From: Streptomyces luomodiensis
GTDB lineage: Bacteria; Actinomycetota; Actinomycetes; Streptomycetales; Streptomycetaceae
DNA: 64,000 nt
Direction of reading: 5' to 3'
NCBI RefSeq assembly: GCF_031679605.1
Contig: NZ_CP117522.1
Coordinates: 3,224,001-3,288,000 of the forward strand
Shown: positions 42,258-51,441 of the stretch, piece after piece
Layout: each line of letters opens with the position of its first letter
How positions within the stretch are numbered: position 1 is the first letter of the stretch
The notes under the pieces: generated by a model
The model's input: the letters and a program-made list of their open reading frames with translations, nothing else
Databases searched by the model: none
What the model was told of the DNA's origin: nothing
Translations under genes and position numbers: made by a program

Positions 42258-42754
42258 TCAGGGACTGTGTCCGCGCCGCTTGTAGTGACTGATACGGGCC
42301 TGACGTTGTCGTCTGCGGCGCCATGTCGACCAGTGCAGAACGTGGTCGACGGGTGCGGGCCGGCGGTCGGTGAGTCGGGTGATCAGGCGTCGGATCTCGG
42401 CGAGGCCGAGGTGGATGAGCTGGGAGGATCCGTTTCTGCTTTGTCCGCATCCAGCTGTCGGGCCCGCAGGACGGTCAGGCAGGCGTGGGCGGCCATGGCC
42501 AGGGTCATGTGACGGTGCCAGCCGGGGTAGCGGCGGACCTGGTAGTCGCCCAGGCCGCATTCCTGTTTCGCGGTCTGGAAGCATTCCTCCACGGCCCAGC
42601 GGCTGCCCGCGACGCGGATCAGCTCGTCCAGGGTGGTCTCGGCGGGGCAGTAGGCGATGTAGTAGGAGATCTCGTCCGGGCGGCTGACGCTGCGGCGGGC
42701 CAGGACCCAGTGCCGGCGGTCGGGCCGGTGCCAGGGCCGGACCTCAACCCGCGC
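42258..42754 (-). mobile_element. IS701-type transposase remnant, frameshifted and 5'-truncated
   Basis: The minus strand encodes the last third of an IS4-superfamily/IS701 transposase: HWVLARRSVSRPDEISYYIA, RVAGSRWAVEECFQTAKQE, CGLGDYQVRRYPGWHRHMTL. The catalytic Glu region (WAVEECF) is present. Near 42418-42424 the frame shifts to SSQLIHLGLAEIRRLITRL and ends HYKRRGHSP at 42258. The N-terminal two thirds, including the first two catalytic Asp, are missing. No intact inverted ends are visible. Confidence 0.8.
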
Positions 42755-42835
42755 CGCCTTATCTCGGCCGATCCCTAGGGCACGACCAGCAGTCGTCACA
42801 TTCACCGTGGCCGGAAGAGCCAGCAGCTCCTCCAT
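42755..42835 (-). pseudogene. First 27 codons of a small HTH protein fused to the transposase stump
   Basis: MEELLALPATVNVTTAGRAL followed by GIGRDKA resembles the beginning of excisionase-like HTH proteins of Streptomyces integrative elements. At about 42754 it runs in frame into the transposase remnant. The IS or a deletion therefore cut the HTH gene near its recognition helix. Confidence 0.5.
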
Positions 42836-42839
42836 CCAG

Positions 42840-43159
42840 TCCCGTCACTCCGGACGGAGCCGGCGGAATCCGCACAGTCGGCCGGGGGCCAGGAACACGC
42901 TACCGACGCCGCCCTCAAGCGGGTCCGGGACCACTGCGCCATTCAGGGGCTGGAGATCCTGCGCATCGAGAACCTCGACAACCAGTATCCGGAGGACCAG
43001 CGGTCGAACTTCGCGCTGCTCCGCTTCTTCATCGCCAGGCCGGAAGGACCGGACGTCTCCCAGTGGGGCCCGTCTGCCGCTGCCCGTCCCCGGTCCGGGG
43101 GCGGCTCACGAGGTCGCGCCGAGCGGCGATCTTCCCAGCGGGCCGGGAAAGCTGCGTAG
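42840..43159 (+). pseudogene. C-terminal remnant of an unknown gene
   Basis: The plus strand reads ATDAALKRVRDHCAIQGLEI, then LRIENLDNQYPEDQRSNFAL and LRFFIARPEGPDVSQWG, ending in a basic tail at stop 43159. Codon use is Streptomyces-like but no start exists upstream. The open frame fades into the divergent HTH stump at about 42835. I do not recognise the family. Confidence 0.45.
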
Positions 43160-43175
43160 CCGCTCACGGCCACCG

Positions 43176-43209
43176 TCTGGGCCACTGTACGACCCTCTGG
43201 GCCACTGTA
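43176..43209. repeat. Two copies of TCTGGGCCACTGTA
   Basis: The 14-bp unit is found at 43176-43189 and 43196-43209, a 20-bp period. It lies between the gene remnant and a terminator. It could be a mobile-element end or protein-binding repeat. Confidence 0.7.
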
Positions 43210-43238
43210 GGGCCACTTGATCTTGGGCTGGCCGAGTG

Positions 43239-43276
43239 AACGGGAGCCACCGCGTCGGCGCGGCGGCTCCCGTTTT
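43239..43276 (+). terminator. Rho-independent terminator
   Basis: AACGGGAGCC (43239-43248) and GGCTCCCGTT (43265-43274) form a 10-bp stem followed by T residues. It probably ended the gene whose remnant stops at 43159. Confidence 0.8.
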
Positions 43277-43322
43277 CGCGTCTGCGCAGGTCAGGATGGT
43301 TCTGCCCGCGTAGTGCGGCTAG

Positions 43323-43396
43323 TGGGGCGGGTGGGACTCGAACCCACGGCCGACGGATTATGAGTCCGCTGCTCTAACCGGCTGAGCTACCGCCCC
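43323..43396 (-). tRNA. tRNA with CAT anticodon (Met or Ile2)
   Basis: This 74-nt cloverleaf has acceptor GGGGCGG/CCGCCCC, D arm GCTC-AGCCGGTTA-GAGC, anticodon loop CTCATAA and T arm GTGGG-TTCGAGT-CCCAC. CCA is not encoded. CAT can mean elongator Met or lysidine-modified Ile2, and I cannot separate them by eye. Confidence 0.92.
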
Positions 43397-43536
43397 GTAA
43401 CGGCGCGTCGTACACATCTGCGCACGCCGTCTGCCGCAGCATAGCCGCTCATACGATCTGCTGCTTCGGAGGATCGGTGATGAGCGCCTCCATGGCTTCG
43501 ATCATGACGTAGATCACGCCCGGCGGGACCCGGAAA

Positions 43537-43562
43537 TGAAAAAGGACCCCTCAAGGGGTCCT
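43537..43562 (-). terminator. Terminator of the tRNA-Asn pair
   Basis: The stem AGGACCCC-TCAA-GGGGTCCT (43543-43562), read on the minus strand, is followed by five T. It sits directly after the tRNA-Asn genes. Confidence 0.9.
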
Positions 43563-43570
43563 CCTCCCTG

Positions 43571-43643
43571 CTCCCCCGACTGGACTCGAACCAGTAACCC
43601 TCCGGTTAACAGCCGAATGCTCTGCCAATTGAGCTACAGGGGA
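43571..43643 (-). tRNA. tRNA-Asn (GTT), second of a tandem pair
   Basis: The 73-nt tRNA has anticodon loop CTGTTAA, T arm ACTGG-TTCGAGT-CCAGT and acceptor TCCCCTG/CGGGGGA. It lies 5 nt downstream of its twin. The anticodon stem differs from the twin (TTCGG against GCCGG) and contains a U-G pair. No CCA is encoded. Confidence 0.93.
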
Positions 43644-43648
43644 CCGAG

Positions 43649-43721
43649 CTCCCCCGACTGGACTCGAACCAGTAACCTGCCGGTTAACAGCCGGCTGCTC
43701 TGCCAATTGAGCTACAGGGGA
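43649..43721 (-). tRNA. tRNA-Asn (GTT), first of a tandem pair
   Basis: This 73-nt copy has a perfect anticodon stem GCCGG-CTGTTAA-CCGGC and otherwise the same body as the downstream copy. Both are read from one promoter to the right and share the terminator at 43543-43562. Confidence 0.93.
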
Positions 43722-43969
43722 TTGCTCCGTGTGCCGCGACCGTGGCCCCGTCCGGGGCTCCCGGACGGCGTTCGCTCGCTGCGACACATACATTAGCGCA
43801 AGCAGGGGGGTGCTCCGCCAATCGGTATGGCCGCGTCAGTCCTCGGGCGGTCCTCGGCCGATCCAGGGATGATCTTCTATGTGATCGTGGGTGATCTGCG
43901 GCGCGGGCGGGTAGGCGTGCGGCACGACCCCGGGGTCCAGATGTGAAGGACAGCGAGAAGGGCAGGTCG

Positions 43970-44239
43970 ATGCGCTACCGGCTGACGTTCATCACCGGGA
44001 TGGCTGTGGGTTACGTACTGGGCACGCGAGCCGGCCGCGAGCGGTACGAGCAGCTGCGGGAGTGCGCGCAGAAGTTCGCACGGAACCCGGCCGTCCGCAA
44101 TACCGCCGAGTCGGCCGCGCAGGGAGGCCGGCAGGCCGCCGTGCGCGCCCTGGACAAGGTGCGGCCGCTGCGCGAGAAGATCGGGCAGCGCGAGGCCCGC
44201 ACCGGGACCGAGGACGACTGGGGCACCAGCAACACCTGA
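43970..44239 (+). CDS. Small YtxH-type membrane protein
   Basis: This 89-residue protein has an N-terminal membrane helix (LTFITGMAVGYVLGTRAG) and a long amphipathic helix rich in Arg, Ala and Glu, as in YtxH/gas-vesicle-like stress proteins. ATG 43970 has GAGAAGGGC upstream; a GTG at 43943 is in frame but lacks a good site. It probably lies in the inner membrane with the helix in the cytosol. It is 25 bp before the kinase gene and may be co-transcribed. Confidence 0.75.
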   Translation: MRYRLTFITGMAVGYVLGTRAGRERYEQLRECAQKFARNPAVRNTAESAAQGGRQAAVRALDKVRPLREKIGQREARTGTEDDWGTSNT

Positions 44240-44264
44240 CGGCGGCGGTGGCATGATCTGATCC

Positions 44265-45761
44265 ATGGGGATAGTCGCCGGGTTGGACAGTTCGTCCGAC
44301 AGCACACGAATCGTCGTCTGTGACACCGATACGGGTGCCGTGATCAAACAGGGGTACGCCCCGCACGCGGCCGGCGGCACCGGCGACGTGGATCCGCAGG
44401 CGTGGCTGATCTCCCTCGGTGAGGCCGCCGAGGGCGGGCTGCTCGAGGGGGTCCAGGCCATCGGCGTCTCGGCGCAGCAGCACGGGCTGCTGGCGCTGGA
44501 CGCGGGCGGGGTGCTGGTGCGCCCCGCGTTGATGGGCAACGACAAGCGCGCGCAGTCCGCGGCCGCCGACCTCACCGAGGCGCTCGGCGGCCGCACCGCG
44601 TGGGCCCAGGCCGTCGGCGCCCTGCCGACCGCCTCGCAGCCGGTGGCCAAGCTGCGCTGGCTGACGCGGAACGAGCCGGAGGCGGCGCACCGCGTGGCCG
44701 AGCTGATGCAGCCGCACGACTGGCTGGTGTGGCAGCTGCTGGGGCGGCCGGTGCGGCGTACGACCGACCGCGGTACGGCCTCCAGCAGCGGCTACTGGTC
44801 GGCGGCGACCGGTTCCTGGCGTCCCGACCTGGTCCAGCTGGCCCTCGGTCACCAGGTGCGGCTGCCGGAGGTCATCGGCCCGGCCGACGCCGCCGGGCAC
44901 ACCCCCGAGGGGCTGCTGATCTCCGCCGGGACGGGCGAGACCATGGCCGCCGCCTTCGGGCTCGGGGTCGGAGTCGGCGACGCGGTGATCTCGCTGGGCG
45001 CCTCCGGCTCGGTCTTCTCCATCCACCACGAGGCGCTGGCCGACCCGACCGGCACGATCCTGTCGTACGCGGACGCCACCGGGATGCACCTGCCGGTGGT
45101 GCACACGCTCAACGCGGTACGGACGCTGCGCGGTACGGCGGAACTGCTCGGCACGGACCTCGAGGGGCTCTCCGCGCTCGCGATGAAGTCCACCCCGGGG
45201 TCGTACGGGCTGGTGCTGCTGCCGTATCTGGAGGGCGAGCGGACCCCGCATCTGCCGCATACGGCCGGCACGCTGACCGGGCTGCGGCGCGAGTCGATGA
45301 AGCCCGAGCACCTGGCGCGGGCCGCGTTCGAGGGCATGCTGTGCGGGCTCGCGGACGCGCTGGACGTGCTGCGCGGACGTGGCGTCCAGGTGCGGCGCGT
45401 CTTCCTGCTCGGGCCCGCGGCCGATCTCCAGGCCGTCCGCGCGATCGCGCCCGCGCTGCTGGGGGCGCAGGTCGTGGTGCCCCAGCCCGCCGACTACGCC
45501 GCCCTCGGCGCGGCCCGCCAGGCCGCGTGGGCACTGGGCGTCGCGCACGGCACCCAGTCACCGCACGAGCCGCCGCGCTGGCCGGCCGCGGCCAGCCAGG
45601 TCTTCGAACCGGGCGACGACCTGCCGGTGGGCCAGGCGGTGCGGCAGCAGTACGTGGCGGTACGGGAACAGACCCACCCCGGCGCCTTCGAGGCGGCGAC
45701 CGGTGGGCACCACGCGGACGGCCACGTGCCCCCCGCCGGCGGGTACGAGACCGGAACCTGA
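44265..45761 (+). CDS. FGGY family carbohydrate kinase (xylulokinase-like)
   Basis: This 498-residue ATP-dependent sugar kinase has the N-terminal phosphate-binding segment GIVAGLDSSSDSTRIVV and the substrate segment VSAQQHGLLALD. ISAGTGETMAAAFGLGVG and LGASGSVFSIHHE follow, and the C-terminal adenosine region is LLGPAADLQAVRAIAPALLG. The QQHG motif and length fit xylulokinase; other pentulose substrates are possible. The C-terminal ~30 residues are extra and His/Gly-rich. Confidence 0.87.
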   Translation: MGIVAGLDSSSDSTRIVVCDTDTGAVIKQGYAPHAAGGTGDVDPQAWLISLGEAAEGGLLEGVQAIGVSAQQHGLLALDAGGVLVRPALMGNDKRAQSAAADLTEALGGRTAWAQAVGALPTASQPVAKLRWLTRNEPEAAHRVAELMQPHDWLVWQLLGRPVRRTTDRGTASSSGYWSAATGSWRPDLVQLALGHQVRLPEVIGPADAAGHTPEGLLISAGTGETMAAAFGLGVGVGDAVISLGASGSVFSIHHEALADPTGTILSYADATGMHLPVVHTLNAVRTLRGTAELLGTDLEGLSALAMKSTPGSYGLVLLPYLEGERTPHLPHTAGTLTGLRRESMKPEHLARAAFEGMLCGLADALDVLRGRGVQVRRVFLLGPAADLQAVRAIAPALLGAQVVVPQPADYAALGAARQAAWALGVAHGTQSPHEPPRWPAAASQVFEPGDDLPVGQAVRQQYVAVREQTHPGAFEAATGGHHADGHVPPAGGYETGT

Positions 45762-46394
45762 GGCCGCACCCGGCCCGTGCGGCCCGAAGTGCACGGCGGA
45801 GCTTCTGGCGCGGCCCGGCGTGTGCGCGGCCCAAGCGCGGACGACCTGCGCGCGGCCCGGCGTGTACGCAGCGCGCGGCCTAGCGCAGCATGGCCCGTAC
45901 GTAGCAGGGCCGTGCCCGGCGCAGGGCGGTTTGCTCCTGCCTAGCACGACGCGGCCTGTGCGCGGCCCGGCCTGGCACGACGCGGCCTCTGCGCGAACCC
46001 GGCCTGCGCGCGGTGCGGCCTGCGCACGGTTCTGCCTCGCACGACGCGGCCTCTGCCCGGCGCAGCCTGTGCGCGGCCCGACCGGTACGCAGCACGATCT
46101 ACGCACGGCCCGACCCGTGCGCGGCGCCACCAGTACGCCGCCCAACCCGAGCGCGGCCCGACGTGCACGGCGGAGCCTGGCGCGGCCCCGCTCATACGCG
46201 GCGCGGCCCGTGCGCGGCACCAACCAGACGCCGCCCAACCCGTACGCGCCGTGGCCCGTACACGGCCCAACCCGTGCGCGGCCCGACGTACACGGCGGAG
46301 CCTGGCGCGGCCCCGCCCATACGCGGCCCGACCCGTACGCCGCCCCACCCGTACGTCGGCCGGTCCGTGCGGGGCGTGGGCCGTGTCGGCGGGG
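45762..46394. repeat. 633-bp degenerate repeat array between kinase and sigma genes
   Basis: There is no credible gene. The stretch is built from short GCGCGGCCCG- and CCCGTACGC-like motifs with larger duplicated blocks. The clearest block begins ACGT(G/A)CACGGCGGAGCCTGG at 46161 and again at 46286, a 125-bp period; a related element lies near 45790. Open frames in all six phases come from this composition. It lies 3' of both flanking genes, so it is a convergent terminator region. Confidence 0.8.
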
Positions 46395-47543
46395 CTAGTC
46401 CAGGTAGCCGCGGAGTTGGTCGGCGAAGGCGTGGTCGCGGAGTTTGTTGAGCGTCTTCGACTCGATCTGGCGGATCCGCTCGCGCGTCACCCCGAAGATC
46501 CGGCCGATCTCCTCCAGCGTGCGGGGGCGGCCGTCGGCCAGTCCGTAGCGCAGCTGCACCACCTTGCGTTCGCGTTCGCCGAGCGTCGACAGAACGGCCT
46601 CCAGATGCTCGCGGAGCAGCAGGAAGGCCGCGGACTCCACCGGGGAGGCGGCGTCGCCGTCCTCGATGAGGTCGCCGAGGGCCACATCGTCCTCCTCGCC
46701 CACCGGCGCGTGGAGGGACACCGGCTCCTGGGCCAGCCGCAGCACCTCGCTCACCCGCTCCGGGGGGAGGTCGAGATGGGCGGCGACCTCCTCGGGGGTG
46801 GGTTCGTAGCCGCGCTCCTGGAGCATCCGGCGCTGGACCCGGATCACCCGGTTGATCAGCTCGACGACGTGCACCGGGACCCGGATGGTCCGGGCCTGGT
46901 CGGCCAGGGCGCGGGACATGGCCTGGCGGATCCACCAGGTCGCGTACGTCGAGAACTTGTACCCGCGGGCGTAGTCGAACTTCTCGACCGCGCGGATCAG
47001 GCCCAGATTGCCCTCCTGGACCAGGTCGAGCATGGTCAGGCCACGGCCGACATAGCGCTTGGCGACGGAGACGACGAGGCGCAGGTTGGCCTCGATCAGA
47101 CGGCGCTTGGCCATCCGGCCCAGGACCACCAATCGGTCCAGGTCCACGGCGAGCTGGGAGTCGAGGTCGGGGGTGGTGCCGAGCTTCTCCTCGGCGAAGA
47201 GGCCCGCCTCGACCCGGCGGGCCAGCTCGACCTCCTCGGCCGCGGAGAGCAGGGGAATCCGGCCGATTTCGCGGAGGTACTGGCGGAAGAGGTCGGCGGA
47301 GGGGCCGCTGGTGTCGGCGCGGACCGTCGGTTCGGTCGGTTCGATCGGTTCGATCGGTTCCGTCGGTTCGACCGGTTCGGTCGGCTCGGTGGGGTTGGCC
47401 GACTCTGCGGGTTCGGTCGACTCTGCGGGGTCCGCTTCGGGGCCGGGGGCGGGGTCGGGTGTCTGGTCGGCGCCGGGCCGGTGCGGGGACTTGGGGCGCG
47501 GTGGCGCCGCGAGGGCCGTGTCGGTGAGGGTCTGGGTCTGCAC
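46395..47543 (-). CDS. hrdA: Principal-like RNA polymerase sigma factor (group 2, HrdA-like)
   Basis: This 382-residue sigma-70 protein has region 1.2 [20 protein letters not shown] and regions 2.1-2.4 ([51 protein letters not shown]). Region 3 and region 4.2 follow ([20 protein letters not shown]). It lacks the long acidic N-terminus of HrdB. In its place is a Thr/Glu/Pro repeat ([20 protein letters not shown]), coded by 9-bp tandem repeats. Length and proximity to dnaG and nitrate reductase suggest the HrdA orthologue; that symbol is from memory of S. coelicolor gene order. Start GTG 47543. Confidence 0.85.
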   Translation of the reverse strand: MQTQTLTDTALAAPPRPKSPHRPGADQTPDPAPGPEADPAESTEPAESANPTEPTEPVEPTEPIEPIEPTEPTVRADTSGPSADLFRQYLREIGRIPLLSAAEEVELARRVEAGLFAEEKLGTTPDLDSQLAVDLDRLVVLGRMAKRRLIEANLRLVVSVAKRYVGRGLTMLDLVQEGNLGLIRAVEKFDYARGYKFSTYATWWIRQAMSRALADQARTIRVPVHVVELINRVIRVQRRMLQERGYEPTPEEVAAHLDLPPERVSEVLRLAQEPVSLHAPVGEEDDVALGDLIEDGDAASPVESAAFLLLREHLEAVLSTLGERERKVVQLRYGLADGRPRTLEEIGRIFGVTRERIRQIESKTLNKLRDHAFADQLRGYLD

Positions 47544-47858
47544 GGGGGCGACCTCCAGGGTGATCGCTGCTGAGGGGGCAGAACGATCGGGTACGGCACG
47601 GCGGCCGCGCCGCCGTCCGTCCCGTACATCATGAGCGGATCTGCGAGGGATTCCGGCCCTACCCGGCCAACACCGCCGCGCTCCGAAGACTCAGGCACCG
47701 CACCCAGTGTGGAGTACGACACAGGCCTGCCACGAGGGGCGTGCGGGCACTTTTTGCGCAGCGGCCCGTGACCGTACGACTACCCGGCGGCTACGCCCGT
47801 CCCCGCCGTCCGCTCCGTCCGCCGCGCGCCCGCGCGCCCGTTCGCCCCGCGGGGCCGC
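47544..47858. other. Intergenic stretch between the sigma gene and dnaG
   Basis: These 315 bp contain no gene I trust. They should carry the sigma-factor promoter and the 3' end of dnaG. A Pro/Arg-type GC-rich section (47770-47850) is typical non-coding Streptomyces DNA, and no clear terminator stem is evident. Confidence 0.5.
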
Positions 47859-49880
47859 CTACAGGGCGGCCGCGCCCCGGTCGCGCAGGGACTGGCCGTA
47901 CTGCTGGAGCACCCACAACTCGTTCTGCACGGCGGCCAGATGGGCGGGGTCCGCGTGCTGCCCCAGGCGCTGGAGGGTGCCCCGCACCTCGGTCACGCGC
48001 TGATTGACCGCGGCCAGCCGCACGGCCACCAACTGCACGCCCGCGTACGCCTCGTCCGGGTCGCGGCGGGTGTGCGGCGGCTCGACGGCGAGCTCGGTGA
48101 CCATGGCGCGCACCGTGTCGTCGGGCGCCGCCTCCCGGACCCGGGCGAGATAGTCGGCGTCGGCGGCGGTCGTGCCGCCCGCGTCCTCGATGGCGCGGCG
48201 CACCGCCGCGTACGGCGGGGCGGTGAACTCGTCGATGCCGTAGGCGTCGAAGGCCGGGGAGACCAGCTCGGGGCGCTGGAGCGCGAGCTTGAGCAGCTCG
48301 CGCTCGACGCGGTGGGCGGGACTGCGCAGATTCAGCGCCGGCCCGCGCGGGACCGGCGGCGCGCCCCCCGCGCCAGGACCGCCGGGTCCACCGGGTCCGC
48401 CAGGACCGCCAGGGCCGCCGGGCCCGCCCCCCGTGCCACCGTGGCTCCCCGGACCGCCCCGGCCGCCGTACCGGGGCCCGCCCGGACCGCCGCCCCGCTG
48501 GTCGCCGCGGCCACCGTGGTCCGGGCCGCCCGGACCGCCGTGCTGCCTGCTGCGGGCCAGCCCGCGCACCCGGCGGATGATCGACTGCTCCTCCGCCTGG
48601 CTGGCGATGCCGACCATCCCGATCAGCCGGATCGCATAGCGGTCCCGCAGCCCCGGGTTCTTGATCGCCGCGACCACCGGCACCGCCTCGTCGACCGCGG
48701 CGATGCGCCCCTCCTCGGTGTCCAGGTTGTAGCGGGAGACGATCGAGGTCAGCGCGAAGGCGAACAGCGGCGTCCGGCTGTCGACCAGGGCCGTCACGGC
48801 CTCGTCGCCGCGGGCCAGGCGGAGTTCGCACGGGTCCATCCCGTCGGGCGTGATCGCGATGGAGGTCTCGGCGGCGAACCGCTGGTCATCCTCGAAGGCG
48901 CGCAGCGCCGCCTTCTGCCCGGCCGCGTCGCCGTCGAAGGTGAAGACGACCTCCGCCCCCGCGTTGTCCATCAGCAGCCGGCGGAGGATCTTGATGTGGT
49001 CGCCGCCGAAGGAGGTGCCGCAGGTGGCGATGGCGGTGGTGACCCCGGCGAGATGGCAGGCCATGACGTCCGTGTAGCCCTCGACCACCACGGCCCGGCT
49101 GGTCTTGGCGATCTCCTTCTTGGCGAGGTCGATGCCGTAGAGGACCTGGGACTTCCGGTAGAGCGGGGTCTCGGGGGTGTTGAGGTACTTGGGGCCGTTG
49201 TCGTCGTCGCGCAGCTTGCGGGCGCCGAAGCCGACGACCTCACCGGAGATGTCCCGGATCGGCCACATCAGCCGGCCCCGGAAGCGGTCGATGGGGCCGC
49301 GCCGGCCCTCCTGGGCGAGCCCGGAGAGGATCAGCTCCTTGTCGGTGAAACCGCGGCCGCGCAGAAAGCGCACCAGGTGGTCCCAGCCGGCCGGGCTGTA
49401 GCCGACGCCGAAGTGGTGCGCCGCGGCCTGGTCGAAGCCGCGCTGGGCCAGGAAGGTGCGGCCGATCTCCGCCTCGGGGCTCTCCAGCTGCTCGATGTAG
49501 AACTGCGCGGCCACTTTGTGGGCTTCGACCAGGCGGGTGCGCTCGCCCTGCTGGCGGCCGGGGGTGTAGCCGCCCTCCTCGTAGCGCAGGGTGATCCCGG
49601 CCTGGGAGGCCAGCCGCTCGATGGTCTCGGCGAAGGAGAGGTGGTCGATCTTCATGATGAAGTCGACGGTGTCGCCGCCCTCCTGGCAGCCGAAGCAGTA
49701 GTAGAGCCCCTTGCTGGGGCTGACCTGGAAGGACGGGGTCTTCTCGTCGTGGAAGGGGCACAGGCCCTTGAGATTGCCACCCCCCGCGTTGCGCAGCTGG
49801 AGGTATTCGGATACGACGGCGTCGATCGGGACCGCTGCCCGCACCGCCTTCACGTCGTCATCGTTGATCCTGCCTGCCAC
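47859..49880 (-). CDS. dnaG: DNA primase
   Basis: This 673-residue primase makes RNA primers at the replication fork. The N-terminal zinc domain has Cys41, His44, Cys62 and Cys65 (CPFHDEKTPSF, YYCFGC). The TOPRIM/RNA-polymerase domain has VVVEGYTDVMACH, TFDGDAAGQKA and DGMDPCELR. The C-terminal helicase-binding domain begins after about residue 515. The linker at about 440-513 is expanded into a collagen-like (GGP)n run, much longer than needed. Start ATG 49880. The flanking 73-bp gap to the FAD reductase has no hairpin. Confidence 0.96.
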   Translation of the reverse strand: MAGRINDDDVKAVRAAVPIDAVVSEYLQLRNAGGGNLKGLCPFHDEKTPSFQVSPSKGLYYCFGCQEGGDTVDFIMKIDHLSFAETIERLASQAGITLRYEEGGYTPGRQQGERTRLVEAHKVAAQFYIEQLESPEAEIGRTFLAQRGFDQAAAHHFGVGYSPAGWDHLVRFLRGRGFTDKELILSGLAQEGRRGPIDRFRGRLMWPIRDISGEVVGFGARKLRDDDNGPKYLNTPETPLYRKSQVLYGIDLAKKEIAKTSRAVVVEGYTDVMACHLAGVTTAIATCGTSFGGDHIKILRRLLMDNAGAEVVFTFDGDAAGQKAALRAFEDDQRFAAETSIAITPDGMDPCELRLARGDEAVTALVDSRTPLFAFALTSIVSRYNLDTEEGRIAAVDEAVPVVAAIKNPGLRDRYAIRLIGMVGIASQAEEQSIIRRVRGLARSRQHGGPGGPDHGGRGDQRGGGPGGPRYGGRGGPGSHGGTGGGPGGPGGPGGPGGPGGPGAGGAPPVPRGPALNLRSPAHRVERELLKLALQRPELVSPAFDAYGIDEFTAPPYAAVRRAIEDAGGTTAADADYLARVREAAPDDTVRAMVTELAVEPPHTRRDPDEAYAGVQLVAVRLAAVNQRVTEVRGTLQRLGQHADPAHLAAVQNELWVLQQYGQSLRDRGAAAL

Positions 49881-49953
49881 GCCCGAATTCTACGGCCGGG
49901 GTCCGACACGGCCGCCCGTGCCCGCCGGACCCCGGAGGAACGGTGCCCGGCGG

Positions 49954-51249
49954 CTACGGGAGCAGCGAGGTCAGCGGCACGGACGGGTCGGCCAGGGCCG
50001 CCGGGTCGAGCTGGTGGCCGCCGCGGATGAGCCGCTGGATCGGCTCGGTGACGTCCCAGACGTTGACGTTCATCCCGGCGAGCAGGCGGCCGTCGTTCAG
50101 CCAGAAGGCGATGAACTGCCGCTTGCCGACGTCGCCGCGCACCAGCACCTGGTCGTAGCTGCCGGGCGGGGCGTAGCCGGAGTACTCCAGGCCGACGTCG
50201 TACTGGTCGGAGAAGAAGTACGGGACCCGGTCGTACGCGACGTCCTGGCCGAGCATGGCGCGGGCCGCCGCCGGGCCGCCGTTGAGCGCGTTGGCCCAGT
50301 GCTCGACGCGCAGCCGGGCGCTCGCGGGCAGGGCGGCCCGTACCGGGCTGCCTTCGAGGAACGCCAGCGGGGCGGAGGCGACGTCGCCCGCCGCGAAGAT
50401 GTCCGGGTCGCTGGTGCGCAACGAGGCGTCGACCGCGATGCCGCCGCCCGCCGCGCGGTCCACCACCTCAAGACCCGCGGCCTCGGCGAGGGCGGTGCGC
50501 GGGGCGGCGCCGATGGCGGCCAGCACGCTGTGGGCGGGGTGCTCCTCGCCGTCGTCGGTGAGGGCTGCCAGCACCATGCCGTCCTGGCCGGTGATCTCGG
50601 TGAGGCGGACGCCGAAGCGGAACCGGACGCCGTGCTCGCCGTGCAGGTCGGCGAAGAGGGCGCCCAGCTCGGGGCCGAGCACGGGGTGGAGCGGGGTGGG
50701 CTCGGGCTCGACGACGGTCACCTCGGCGCCGTAGCCGCGGGCGGCGGCCGCGACCTCGAGGCCGATCCAGCCCGCGCCCGCGATGACCAGCTGGCCGTTG
50801 TCCCGGCCGAGGGCGGCCAGGACGCCCTTCAGCCGCTCGGCGTGGGCGAGCCGGCGCAGATGGTGCACCCCGGCCAGGCCGGTGCCGGGGATGTCGAGGC
50901 GGCGCGGCTCGGCGCCGGTGGCCAGCAGCAGCCGGTCGTAGTGGACGCGGGTGCCGTCGCCCAGGGTCACGGCCTTGGCGGCCCGGTCCAGGTGGACGGC
51001 GGGCTGGCCGAGGTGGAGTTCGATATCGGCCTGGGCGTACCAGGCGGGCTCATGGACGAAGACGCTGTCGCGCTCCTGGCCGCCGGTGAGGAAGCCCTTG
51101 GACAGCGGGGGCCGCTCATAGGGGTGGTCGCGCTCGTCACAGATGAGGATCACCCGCCCGGTGAAACCCTCCGCTCGAAGGGTTTCCGCGGCTTTCGCCC
51201 CGGCCAGGCCCCCTCCGACGATGACAAACGTCTGGTGTGCGTCGACCAC
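49954..51249 (-). CDS. FAD-dependent NAD(P)H:ferredoxin-type reductase
   Basis: This 431-residue two-dinucleotide-domain flavoprotein has the FAD motif FVIVGGGLAGAKAAETLRAE at 8-27 and ERPPLSKGFL. The NAD motif is VIAGAGWIGLEVAAAARGYG near 155-175, and the second FAD motif SDPDIFAAGDVA. The C-terminal reductase domain reads FFSDQYDVGLEYSGYAPPG. It resembles the reductase component for bacterial P450s and dioxygenases. Start GTG 51249. It is probably not in an operon with dnaG. Confidence 0.88.
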   Translation of the reverse strand: MVDAHQTFVIVGGGLAGAKAAETLRAEGFTGRVILICDERDHPYERPPLSKGFLTGGQERDSVFVHEPAWYAQADIELHLGQPAVHLDRAAKAVTLGDGTRVHYDRLLLATGAEPRRLDIPGTGLAGVHHLRRLAHAERLKGVLAALGRDNGQLVIAGAGWIGLEVAAAARGYGAEVTVVEPEPTPLHPVLGPELGALFADLHGEHGVRFRFGVRLTEITGQDGMVLAALTDDGEEHPAHSVLAAIGAAPRTALAEAAGLEVVDRAAGGGIAVDASLRTSDPDIFAAGDVASAPLAFLEGSPVRAALPASARLRVEHWANALNGGPAAARAMLGQDVAYDRVPYFFSDQYDVGLEYSGYAPPGSYDQVLVRGDVGKRQFIAFWLNDGRLLAGMNVNVWDVTEPIQRLIRGGHQLDPAALADPSVPLTSLLP

Positions 51250-51301
51250 TTGTCTCCTCCTCGCTGCCGAGCGATGCCGAGCAGTGCCTTTCGTGAACAG
51301 G

Positions 51302-51352
51302 TGTGCTGTGCGGGCTGTGCGCTGTGCGGGCTGTGTGTGCTGTGCGGGCTGT
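51302..51352. repeat. GCTGTGCGG short tandem repeats
   Basis: Units of 9-16 bp around GTGCTGTGCGGGCTGTG recur four times between the reductase start and the 3' end of dgt. The flanking 190-bp gap holds no gene. Confidence 0.75.
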
Positions 51353-51441
51353 TTCCTATGGGAGCCTCCCGCACCGCGCGTGCGTCCGGAAGGGCCGGTA
51401 CGCCGGACGTGTGCGCCCAGCCGTACCCAGCGGGCGGCGGC

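Noticed and set aside
43323..43721. Initiator tRNA or selenocysteine tRNA in this cluster
   Set aside because: The CAT tRNA has a normal paired first position and elongator-type body, and the others are clear Asn tRNAs of 73 nt.
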